Positions 53,198-64,000 of a stretch of DNA of 64,000 bases are shown piece by piece. This DNA is from Vespa crabro. Lineage: Eukaryota; Arthropoda; Insecta; Hymenoptera; Vespidae. Numbering within the stretch: position 1 is the first letter of the stretch; the number at the start of each line of letters is the position of its first letter. The position numbers were made by a program, and so were the translations under genes. The notes beneath the pieces are model-generated. The model searched no databases, had not been told where the DNA came from, and worked only from the letters and a program-made list of their open reading frames with translations. Where the stretch lies: positions 1,145,001 through 1,209,000 of the forward strand of contig NC_060958.1 in assembly GCF_910589235.1 (NCBI RefSeq). Reading direction: 5' to 3'.

Positions 53198-55189
53198 TCA
53201 AACAAACGTAATCTTGGTATTTCGTGGAGCTATTTTATTCTCTAACGGTGGCTGCTCGTCGTATCGATATCTAGATCTGTCCTTTCTCCTTTTCGAAATA
53301 TTGTCAAATATTGGATTATTTTGTTCGTCATTGATCGACGGTGCTATCTTGTTCTGAATTTTATCTTTCGATGGATTCAACGAAAAATGCCCGAAAAAAG
53401 TTCCGACCGATCCATTACCTTCGTCGATATTCTCATGTACCTGATATATGTTAGAACCATGTCCGCCACCACCAAGAATTTCATGTACACCTGAAAAATC
53501 ATGTCTATTATACCAGACTTTCTCTCCCTCGGGCATACGTAACTATAATAATAATTATTCTCTTAAACGAAAGACATCCAACGGAGATTATTAACACATG
53601 TTGCACATTCCCGTCGAAAGAAATTCTTACGTAAAGTATTCACAAGTGCATCGTAAAATGCACGTCGTTAAGATGGCGGAATTTTTCTTTTCCTTATTTT
53701 TTCTTTCTTTCGTTTGTTCGTTCTTTCATTTTTTTTTTTTTTTTTTTTTTTTTCATCGAGAAAATTCTTCACATATTAATGATATTAATGATATTTATCG
53801 CGTTAATACTTCGATATTAATTATTTATTTTTATTTTTAATCTATACCTCCATGGCTTCCATGAGTTCCATGATTACCGCCATGACCATCATTCAGACAA
53901 CAGTGATAATTTCCAAGAAAAGAATGTATTTGTTGTGGTCTGTAAATGGTACCATGATGGCCAATAAAAAGCTTCGTCAATGAATTTAATCCAAAAGGAT
54001 CATTTTGATGATGTCTCGGATATCTCGATGCTTTCTTTTGCAATCGTTCGTTTTGTATTTGTTCTCTTCTTAATCTTTGTTCCTCTCGTTGAGCCTGTAT
54101 CCTATCGCGTCTCTCCTGACGTCTCTTTTGAATTTCATCAGCGTTTTCTAATCTCTGTGACGAAGTTGTTTTTACGAGTCTTCCAACGGCCTCCAACGTT
54201 GAAATTGGAATCTACAAGATGAATACAGACCAGTTTAATACGTAAGACGTTCGATTACAACGTTCTCTTGATTTGATCTTAAAGCGAAAGTAGATACATA
54301 CGTAGAGAGAAAGAGAAAGAGATAGAAAGAGAGAGAGAGAGAGAGAGAGGGGGGGAGAGAGAGAAAGAGAAAAAATAGAGAAGCAAAGTTCATAATGGTT
54401 GACCTGAAAAATGTTGTCGATCGTTTCTTTATTTTCCGGTGTGAACGATTGCGCCGCTATTGCAGTTTGTTTAACCGCCGTAATTGGAATCTGTGTTGAT
54501 TTAAATTATTTGATTAAGAAAAAGGAAAAAAAAACAAAGAAAAAAAAATCAAAGATTAAGATAATCTTTGATCTCAAATACTCACGTTAAATATTTTATC
54601 GATTACACCTTCTTCCTGGTCAAGATGATCTCCATTAATCTGGCGTTGTGAAACAGCCTAAAAAAATATTTACTAATAATTACACAAATATAAAAAATAT
54701 TATATATTTGTATTGGATAGTACGACCTAACATAGAACGAGTTAATATATTTACTTTGTTCGACTTTTTCAAGTTTTCGTTATTCTTAACATGTAAATAT
54801 ATTCAAGATCGAGATCATGAAAATTAATAAAATCGATTTTATTTTTTTCACGTCAACTATGACTTACATATATTATTTGCGATTATTTTGTCTATTCATT
54901 TGTCATCGTCACTGTGCTGTTTATTTATTGGCACATTCTTAAATTAATGATAATAATAATTGATTAAATAATCAACGTTTATACAATACAGCAAAGTCAG
55001 TGAAATGATTAATTTAATTAAAAAGTTACAAAAATGAACAAATATTTTCAAATTTATATTATTTATAAATGTATGTTATAAGACCTGTACGTTACGTAAA
55101 GATAATTTAATTATTTAATTATTATTTAAACTTACATTCTCCAATGCAGTCGCGAGAGCAATGACACCAATCAGAAAGTAAATTCGCAT
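53198..55189 (-). CDS. Unknown secreted protein 4 of the cluster, with tandem IF[NQ]|IPI module, 289 aa
   Basis: Five exons: 55189-55136, 54657-54586, 54490-54404, 54211-53848 and 53490-53198 (phases 0, 0, 0, 1). The signal peptide MRIYFLIGVIALATALEN runs to the first junction. Exon 2 ends EGVIDKIFN and exon 3 opens IPITAVKQTA. Exon 3 ends KETIDNIFQ and exon 4 opens IPISTLEAV, so exon 3 looks like a duplicated module. Exon 4 continues with an Arg/Gln/Glu-rich helix (EIQKRRQERRDRIQAQREEQ) and a His/Gly-rich stretch (DGHGGNHGTHGSHGG). The last exon is Gly/His- then Asn/Lys-rich and ends TKITFV. The exon 3 donor GTCAAC is non-consensus. No family was recognised. The His/Gly segment could bind metal or take part in sclerotisation; that is inference. 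Confidence 0.72.
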
Positions 55190-56237
55190 GATCGAGCGAA
55201 AAGGAAAGGTGCTGAGAAAGCTGCCTTTCATTCAGTATCACCAGTCCAGATACGATTGCCAAGAAGATCGAGTGAACCGATCTATAAGGGCGCGATCAAG
55301 AGATCCCACGCTGATTCCCGGCCAATCGGAATTCGGTTGCTCATGAAACCATTTTTTTTTTTTTAATTCTCCTTATCGAGGAAAGGTGCTTTCTACATAA
55401 CGTAATATCAATATACACGTAATGCACGGTCATCGACTTCTTTTATAATCTTCTCTCCTTTTTCATAATACCAATATCTTTCTCTTTTCATTACCTTTTA
55501 ATTTATGTACGTGTAATAGTGACATATCTCGTGCGTAGGCTTTGTAGTAATTTGTTATGCAACTTAACATCCTAATAAGTATACCGTTTATGTAACTAGA
55601 CATTAAATTTGTTCGACGAGAATGAATTAATCATTTTTATAAAAAAGCTTTTCATTTTCGAATTACTTTTATATAATATATTACAAGGAAATATATATAT
55701 TAGGGGAAAAAGAAATCCATTATTTTTGCGTGACCTTTAAGACTTTATTTAACATGTTTCGGATTGTCCGATTTGGGTCAAACAAAAAAAAAAAACAAAA
55801 AAAAAAGAAAATAATGGATTTCTTTTTCCCCAACCTAATATATTACAATTTTCGATGTTCGTAGAATTTTTTTTACGATATAATTTGTAACACAATTTAT
55901 TACTAATGGAATGCTCATAAAGTTTGTACAATTGTTATTACATTTCGATATTATTGAAAATTGTTAAGTATTTAAAATTATATTACATTGTGGTGACATT
56001 TAAGTTGTGACATATCACACGTGTCGTAATGTGTAATTAATTTGTTTCTTTTTTTCTATAACCGATCTTTGGCTGTTTCATCGTTCAATAATTATAATTA
56101 AATTAAATTATAATTTTACGTCTAAGAGAAATCCGTTCTATTTTGCACGTGCGCGTGCACATATACATACACACACAAATACGTATACACACATACACAC
56201 ACATATATATATACACTAATTCTCAGCAGATCCATTT
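55190..56237. other. Intergenic spacer between cluster genes 4 and 5
   Basis: Contains the promoter side of the 53198-55189 gene (a TATAG-like element about 90 bp upstream of its ATG on the minus strand), the mariner-like MITE, and CA/TA-rich microsatellite near 56150-56215. No coding exon seen. Confidence 0.5.
55700..55838. mobile_element. Mariner-like MITE remnant
   Basis: Terminal inverted repeats of about 28 bp, left TTAGGGGAAAAAGAAATCCA and right (reverse complement) TTAGGTTGGGGAAAAAGAAA, enclose 139 bp flanked by TA on both sides. TTAGGTTGG is the usual opening of mariner termini. The left end lacks four bases of it. The element is non-autonomous, has no transposase, and sits between two cluster genes. 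Confidence 0.7.
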
Positions 56238-57008
56238 TCAATAGGCATTGGGATTATCTTGCAAGTACGTTCCTACCTGCTTACCAAGATCTTTTCTAAA
56301 TTCATTCACATTAACATCCGATTGCTAGAAAAAATAAAGTTTGAAATGTTCGATTAGAAATATTCTTAAAAAAAAAAAAAAAAAAAAAGAAAAAAGAAAA
56401 AAGGAAAAGAAAAATATGCTATGTATAAAACTAGAAATTGTATAGATCTTACTTTAAGGGCATCCTGCCATTCGATGTTAAATAATCGAATTAATCCTTT
56501 GATGTTTCTGGTAATTAATGATTGAAGTTCGCTCCTTGTAAGTAGTGGAGTTTGCTTCATGTTTGTCATCGTAGCTTCTGTCGTCATTGTGGTCTCATTT
56601 CGTTCGCTTATCATCGACGTTTTACTTGATTCCATCAACGAATCACTGATCATTGATTTACTAGTTGTTGTATCCGGTCCAATACTGTTATTAATTATTG
56701 AACTAATTTGTTTAATCGCCGATTGAGTGTCGTTGAATGTCTGAAAAATATGTTCGTAAAAAAAAAAATCCAAGTTCAAAACAGTGCCTGGCGAATGGCA
56801 ACCGGATATACAGATGTGTCATGTTATTGCATATAAAACGAGAAACATATTTTCACGACAATGTTAAACAATGTTATATCAAAAATATATTTATTGTTAT
56901 ATATATTACCGATGAATCTATTTAATTAATCGTATCAATGAATATTTGTAAAGATTAAAATTCTTTAAAATCTTTGTTGATTTATTTATTTATCAATTTT
57001 TTTTCTTC

Positions 57009-57039
<31 letters not shown>

Positions 57040-57598
57040 CTTTTAATTTTACCTCAAATGCGATCTTTGCAAGGGTCCAAAAGAATCCTGGCCTCTGTTT
57101 ACGAACTTGCCGGACGACCCTCTTCGTTTCTTCCGGCATGATAGATTCCGAAATGATTTTATCATTGATAGAATTTTTCGTCTCGAAATCCTTCTCGTTT
57201 GATTCGTCCGACAGCATTCTCTCGAGCATATTCATTTTTTCAAGAATTTCTTCATCCAACCAAACATTATCCTCATCGTTCTTATCGGGACGACGTTTTT
57301 TATCAAGAATATCCTGTGATGGAGCGACGTAATCATAGTTCGATGAGCTCGATGGCGAGAAATTCAAATGATTCTTTCTTAAAATATTATTTTCGAGATC
57401 TGAATCTACAGGAGGTGAGTATTGATAATATGTTTCCGGTACGTCGTACTTGACACGATCATTTGATTCAATTCTATAATCCTCATAATAAGTTCCATAT
57501 GGCATCAAGTATAAATTTTGACAGTCAGACATTTTTGATCCAAAGAAAGCCAACAATAGCCAACCGGCAATCCAATGATGAAATAACAATGAAGACAT
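56238..57598 (-). CDS. Unknown secreted acidic protein 5 of the cluster, 306 aa
   Basis: Three phase-0 exons: 57598-57053, 56740-56453 and 56324-56238. The N-terminus MSSLLFHHWIAGWLLLAFFG is a signal peptide ending near SDC. The mature chain begins Tyr-rich (NLYLMPYGTYYEDYRIE), continues acidic (DEDNVWLDEEILEKMNMLER), and reaches a basic stretch, TKRVVRQVRKQRPGFFW, with RxxR-type sites that a furin-like protease could cut. The second exon is Ser/Thr/Met-rich with amphipathic ends. The last exon ends YLQDNPNAY. A CTTTTTCTAG acceptor directly precedes the ATG, so the start codon probably lies at an exon's first base behind an unseen 5' UTR exon. No family was recognised. Confidence 0.7.
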
Positions 57599-58167
57599 CT
57601 AGAAAAAGTTATGATTTATTTTTATTATAACTGTAACGTTATTTTTATTAAAACGTAATTCTCCTTTTGTCTATTTCTTGACAATATAATATATCGAAAG
57701 TAAAGTCGTATCGAAAGATTGTAAAAGTTCGGCTACGATCCAAAGTGAGAGTCACGAAGGATGAATAAAGAAGAAAGATCCGAAGAATTATGTAAACTCG
57801 ATACGACTCATGGAGGAAGGTTTTACCGGAGAAATATAGTTAGTGGGGAATAAAGAAACCCGTGCGATTCAATGAACGACAGAAGACTCAGGATAACGTT
57901 AACTCTCCCTCGAATTAAAATATCCCATTCTTCTCACGTAAAACACGTTCTGAGTTTTCCACGAAGAAGTACCAAAGGAATAACAAATTTTTTTTAGAAA
58001 GATTTTCTCTCGTTTTATGAACATTAAAGTTACGTTTTTCTTCTTTGTATTCTTTTTTTCGTTCTGGTCTTCCTTTTTTTTTTGTTTTTGTTTTTGTTTT
58101 TGTTTTTAATTAATTTAGTCAGGAATTTAATGAAAGCTTTTTTTCTTCCTCCTTCTCTTCCAGGTTT

Positions 58168-58205
58168 TCTTCTTCTTCTTCTTCTTCTTCTTCTTCTTCT
58201 TCTTC
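58168..58205. repeat. (TTC)n microsatellite
   Basis: About twelve TTC units, preceded at 58084-58107 by four TTTTTG hexamers. Confidence 0.85.
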
Positions 58206-61200
58206 CTTCTCTTTTTCTACGTCTTTAAGAATTCGTGAAACGAAAAATTTTTATTTCGTTCGAAAATTTTCTTTTTTTTTTTTTTTTATCTTCACGTACC
58301 TTTACCTTTCGTCCTTTCACTTTTTCAAAATAAATATGAATCGTTAATAAACAATCAATTAAGATAATCGTTGATTATTATTCTCACGTGTTAATTATGC
58401 GAAAGGATCTTTTCTTTTCAATGTATAACTTGTTGTTATAAAAAAGAAAGAAAAAAAGTTCGTTTGTAAAGAAGAACGACGACTTTCTTAAACGTTCGAA
58501 ATGTTACTGTTCAATGAACGAACGGTATATCGAGTTTTCTTTTAATGGAGGTCGTGTTTCGAGCTTTATCGAACGATTCATTATGCTTTAGAGATTCTAC
58601 GTGACGTGTCTTATGTCAAAGGCGTGAGTCGAATTTGATTTCAGGATATATTTCGAGAATTACGAAATGAATCGATGAGAAATCGATTATCGGCCCGTGT
58701 GACGAAAATGTTTCGAAAATTCGTATCACTTTGAGAATCACGCACGAGCATTTAGAAACTTCAATATATTCTTATTAAATGTCCTACTTCTATATATGAC
58801 TAATATATCTTCATTTATTTCAAAAGAAAAAAAAAAAAAAGGGAAAGAAAAAAGAAAATTCATTTCGTTCGTAATTTCAAATTAAACCGTATTCATTGCG
58901 AAAGATTTATTTTGAATGAAAAAAAAAAAAAAAGAAGAAGAAGAACAATTTTGTTACACTCGAAGATAATATATATTATCGCACATGTTTACAATTGTAA
59001 ACATTTTAATTAATTTATTTTAATAAGATTAATTAATTTATATATATATATATATATGTTTGCAAGGTAAAATAAAACATATTTGAGTGTTCATTTTAAA
59101 TTGAAATTATTTTTGAATTTGACAAATTTAAATGAATATCGATCAACGTTTCGACTCAATGTAATCGTATATGTAAACGATATCGCATTTAAACGATAAT
59201 TTCACGTATTATCTTTTAAAAATGGTATTCATGTAGGAAACATTTTTAAATATTACTAAAATGCAAAACAACAAACATCGGCAATTTTCATTATCTAACT
59301 TCCTGTATTATTAAAAATATCTTGTGTAAAAGCAAGTGACTATTAATTTTAGTAAATATTCCTCATAAATTGTAATTTAACATTTTTTTTACGTTACTCA
59401 TGTAAAAGAACGAAACATGAGTTATTTTTGTTTTTTATAATTATTTATCGTTCAGAAAGAAATGTTTCTATGTGAAATGACATGCGTGCAACGACATCTT
59501 AGATGAAGCATTACAAATCAAGAATCGTAGATTCGTAATAGCGAATGTTCACGAGACTTTCTAACGTAACTTCCTTTACGTGGAACATCGTAGTAGAAAG
59601 ATATCGTTCGATTAGAAAAATACGCACGGTTATTGAACTAATTCGAGGATGATTTATCTCTTCATTTCCTTTCATTATATTTTTCAATATCATAGGAGAG
59701 TCATTTGTCGTGTTACGTGTAACTTATTTTTCTTATAGCATACACTTATGCGAACATATACACGCGTACACACGCACACACGCACACATACACACACGAT
59801 CAATATCGATATTTCGATCGATCAATAGATCAATCTATCGTAATGAAATTAATAACGTTATTGTGATAGTGTATTGTCGATGAACGTATATATCGTAGTT
59901 ACTAATTTTTTTTTTCTTTTTTCTTCCTTTTTTTTTTTTTTTTTTTTTTTTTTCTTTCTTAAAGAGAAACACTTTCCTTTTTGATAATCTTTACGATCAA
60001 CGATCATCGAGTAATTCGTTCGTTCAACATCGTCGATGGATCGCACGGTACTCGAACGTCCTTGCTTTCGTGAAACTGGCGGAATCAAACGACCACGTGG
60101 ATCTTAACTCGCCACTTAACCGGCCATCTTTTACTTTCACTCTCGATCGCTCGCAAGACCACGTGTTTTCACGTATAAACGTAACACCATTTCTTACTTA
60201 GTATTATATATTTAAACGCCCTCGTTCTTACTTCATCGTTAATTAGTTTCGAGTCTCATTGAAATTAAAACGTAATTTTCCATATGAGTCAGCTTATTAA
60301 AAGTCGTAAAAATAATTTATTCGTTCAAATCGCTTTATTTATTTATTATTATTGATTTTAACTATGTCCTTTATACTTACGTATATACTAAAAAAAAAAA
60401 AAAAGAGAAAAAAAATAGTAATGCCTCATTTAAATATAATTTAACAATTATGTGTTTTGTTAATATAATTTTTAATATCTCAAATAAAATAACAATTGAA
60501 TAATTACAAATGTCGAAATATTTTCACTCGCGTGCACAAACCGTATAGATAAAAGTTTCTCTATTACGGAATTAACGAATGTTTCGCTATTATAATTAGT
60601 TCGGTAATCACATATATACATAACTTTCTCTCTCTCTCTCTCTCTCTTTCTTTTTTTTTTTCTTTGATAAGATTCTTTGAAAAATAAATCTTCTTTTCTT
60701 ATTCTTTAAATGATGATTTAAAAGTCTTTTTAAAGAAAGCTTTAAATGAAACGAATACTCAGCTATAAAATAGTTGCCTCAGGCTGTGGTCGTTTTACGT
60801 CACTTTTCTAACCAGTAAAACCTGTTTTTAGATTATTATGAAATATAATTTTTGGAAGGATATTGACCTTATAATTTGGATCTAAGAATTTATCGATTCT
60901 AATCGAAACGATCGAAATAATCGATTATTTTGAATTTAAAGTTTTCCTATTCTCTATTTTACAATTAATTTTCTACTATTGAATTAAAAAAACAAAAAGC
61001 ATTACGTAAATTTGTATTTTGTAAATATTCACGTTTTAAGGACTTGTGTAATTACATATCAAACCTTCGATGTAAAATTTTCTTTTATGTCAATTTAACG
61101 ATATAACGAGATGACGATAATAAGCATGAAATAATTGAAATAATTGAAATAATTGAAAGGAAAATTTTTATGCTCACCGTAAACAAAAGAATCGTTCGTA

Positions 61201-61365
61201 GAAAATTATTCTTTACGGAAGGATTACGCAGAAAGACATTTCTCTCGATCCTCGAAGAGAACTGATCATACTTGCTTATCTCGAAATATCTCACCGTAGT
61301 ATTTCATAAAAAAGGGGGAAGAAAGAAAAAGAACAAGAAAGAAAAGTAAATAGCATTTATATACA

Positions 61366-61368
<3 letters not shown>

Positions 61369-61411
<43 letters not shown>
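61369..61411. repeat. (AT)n microsatellite
   Basis: About 43 bp of alternating AT. Confidence 0.85.
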
Positions 61412-61417
<6 letters not shown>

Positions 61418-63668
61418 TTCTTGACTGATTGCTACGTAAGTGACATACATCAAATATAAGAACAAGTTAATTATACATTTCTTATTCTTTTTTCGTTTGT
61501 TCGTTCGAGAACGATTTGAAATCGAATATAATGAGATTTATCAAAAGTTCGAAATAAGAGATAACAATTAATTTCAAGAAAAATGAAAAGAAAGAAATAA
61601 TTAAATTTAATGCAAAACGACGTAACTAAACATTAAGCGAACGTTCGTTAATTTTATGCAAATCTCTGGCTAGTGTGTAGGTCTGAGCTTAGTAAAAATG
61701 AATGAAAGAAAAAAAGAAAAGAAAAAAAATAAAGAACGAATAGAACGACGAGTTTTACATAACGAAGATATAACAGACTCATAGTTATGAAATTTCTCGT
61801 CGTGTCTTTTTTTCTTCATAATTCGCGAATGACCGAGATGACGTCAACGAATCTGACTTTTAAATATTTATCAAATTCTCATAAATTATTTCGTTCGTTT
61901 TCGTATTAAATTTAGATTTATTTCTGTACGTTTTGAAATTGAAATCGTTCGTTCGAAACTCATTGAAAGTTCTTATTTCTTTTATTTTTTTTTTTTTCTT
62001 TTTAACGTAACCAAAAAAAAAAAAAAGAAACGAAAGAAAAGAAAAGTGACAACAACGAACAAACGTTTAATTCAATGCAACATAGAAAATCTTATTAATC
62101 GATTGAAAAATAATTTCGTTCCATGTCTTACCTTTGAATTTTTTTCCACAAAAATATCGAATTTACTTTTACAAACACAAAAAGTAATTAATTTGTTACG
62201 TGGTCGACTGATCGATCCCTTTAATTCGTTTCGTTTGAAAAAATTTCTAATAATCTGTGGAATGAATCGAGCGCGAAAGTAAGACAGAGTGCATCTTGTC
62301 GGCCGGTAGAAACGACACTAACGAGATGAGTCTTTCTCTCTGAGTTTTCAATGTGTTTCGTATCAGCTACGAAGGTCATCCACATTTTTAAGAACTGAAA
62401 TATCTTTGTCTTTCGTGTTTGAACCGAACAAATCCACTTAAATTCTTTATTGGACTAACCTTTGTTAGTTTTTTACTCCGCCATACCATACGTCATCTTT
62501 CCATGTCGTAATAACACGTAAATATTTCATTCTATTGAATAACTCGCTTGAATATGTTATAAACCATGGAAAATTACGAAATTATCATCATTAATTTGTT
62601 CACAAATTTTATAGGAAAGAAGCAAAAAAAAAAAAAAAAAAAAGAAAAAGGAAAAAAAATTTGTTAATGTTCTTCGATTACATTACTCGTTTTACATAAT
62701 ATTTCAATTTTGTAAGAATTTATTTAGAATTTTGAATTACGCAAAAAGGATTCTATTAATGCTGACTGTAGAAAAAGAAAAAGAAAAAGAAAAGAAAAGA
62801 AAAAAAAAAAAGAGAAAAAAGAAAGCTTATGTTACGATATGAATATGTTATTTCGATGATGAATATATCAGCCTGAAGTATGATAATCCTTACGACAGGT
62901 AAGTACGTCAGAAAGTAATTCAAAGGTGTTATTTTTCAAAGTACATCGAACCCGAACCACGCCTAGCATATAGAATGATAATGTTTACACTTGATCGATG
63001 CACTTCTACGAGAAGACATTCTTATCGATAAGATTTTAAATATACTCGTATATGTAATTACAAAAACAAAAAGAAAAGAAAAAGTAAAAATAAACTGAAA
63101 CACATGACTCCATTGATAAGTCGAGGATACGACCTGAATTTCTACTTTTTTGAAGTACATTAAATTCTCTATTATTTACGAAGTCAATTCTTATTGATCC
63201 TTCATTGATTAAAAAGAAAAAGAAAAAAGGATAAAGAGAAAGAAAAATATATAAATGAAATGATCAAAAAAAAAATGTCGTTGTTAACACGTAAATATAT
63301 GAGTAAATATATATATATATATATATGTGAAATAGATACATATATATATATATATATATGTATCACGTAGATAAGTAGGTAAGTGCAGTGTCAAAGTGCA
63401 TAATTGTTTTTTCCATTTACATTCACTTCTTCAAGGTAAAAGATCTAATGTTTCGTAACGTTTCTTTCGTCGTTCTATTTCGCCTTTATTTATATTTTTT
63501 TTTTCTAACATACGACTATCTCTTATACATATGTACATAACATTGTCAAAAAGAAAAAACCTTTTTACGAGAAAAGAAAAATATCATACATTTTTGATTT
63601 CTTATTTGTTTTCTTTTTGTTTGTTTGTTTTTCTTTCTTTCTTTCAAAATGCAAACGATAAAGAGGAA

Positions 63669-63671
<3 letters not shown>

Positions 63672-63708
<37 letters not shown>
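63672..63708. repeat. (GA)n microsatellite
   Basis: About 37 bp of pure GA. Confidence 0.9.
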
Positions 63709-63712
<4 letters not shown>

Positions 63713-64000
63713 TAATTCATTCGATTGTTTAAATCTACGTGATAATTTATTAATATCAAGATTAATCGAGTGATATCATTGTAAAATTTTTCTTGGGGTT
63801 TTTTTTTTTTTTCTTTTTTTTAATTCGAAACAAAAAAAGAAAATTAATAATGATAATACATAATACCATGGAATTTTGCATTTACTTATAAAATTTATAT
63901 ATGGGGAATATTGTAAGAGAAAAAAATAGAAAGGAAAAGAAGAAAAAAAAAAAAGAATGAAAAACTGGTTGTTAATGCCCTACTTAATTTATTGCGTATT

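Larger units (their letters stand above)
57599..64000. other. AT-rich region without recognisable gene
   Basis: No reading frame here has family similarity or a convincing exon structure. It holds microsatellites (58084-58107 TTTTTG, 58168-58205 TTC, 61369-61411 AT, 63672-63708 GA), many poly-A/T tracts and scattered CACGTG E-boxes near 60090-60170. An untranslated first exon of the 56238-57598 gene may lie within the first few kilobases. Confidence 0.5.

Noticed and set aside
61085..61294. 69-codon minus-strand frame with a hydrophobic Ile/Ser tract
   Set aside because: The tract is encoded by a short AATTGAAAT repeat in AT-rich sequence; no family and no splice context.

Overview
The window is eukaryotic nuclear DNA from an insect, most likely an aculeate hymenopteran (bee, wasp or ant). 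The evidence is AT-rich sequence, GT-AG introns of 50 bp to about 1.2 kb, many long microsatellites ((GA)n, (AT)n, (AAT)n), short mariner-type inverted-repeat remnants, and five conserved insect genes. No prokaryotic, viral, rRNA or tRNA gene was recognised. All gene models were built by hand from reading frames and splice sites, so untranslated exons and exact transcript ends are uncertain.

Layout. 1-8750: repeat-rich upstream region of Hr4, with CpG-rich patches. 8959-12404 (+): Hr4, a nuclear receptor of the NR6A/DHR4 type, 6 coding exons, about 996 aa. 12405-16580: probable long Hr4 3' UTR and spacer. 16693-20110 (+): VhaSFD, V-ATPase subunit H, with a candidate in-frame cassette exon. 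20551-25325 (-): RpI135, second-largest subunit of RNA polymerase I, 16 exons, about 1123 aa, tail-to-tail with VhaSFD. 25326-26176: head-to-head promoter interval. 26177-28784 (+): Rabex-5, a Rab5 guanine-nucleotide exchange factor. 28785-40470: AT-rich gene desert with a MITE, a long imperfect inverted repeat and a doubtful small ORF. 40524-42336 (+): a tetraspanin of the Tsp5D type.

43287-57598 (-): five consecutive same-strand genes that I cannot assign to a named family. All begin with signal peptides, all are split by introns, and most are low-complexity or repetitive: a 227-aa amphipathic protein, a 579-aa Ser/Asn/Lys/Asp repeat protein, a 440-aa Ala/Gly/Leu repeat protein, a 289-aa His/Gly- and Arg/Gln-rich protein, and a 306-aa acidic protein with basic cleavage-like sites. 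Two of them share a distinctive module split at a phase-0 intron: an acidic segment ending IFN or IFQ, then IPI[ST]. In one gene this module is duplicated in tandem. This cluster is the best candidate here for something undescribed: a lineage-restricted secreted or structural protein locus. 57599-64000: no gene recognised.

The conserved genes are ordinary cell-biology and endocrine genes (ecdysone-response receptor, endolysosomal acidification, rRNA synthesis, endosomal Rab5 activation, membrane scaffolding). Nothing shows that they work together as a pathway, although VhaSFD and Rabex-5 both act in the endolysosomal system.
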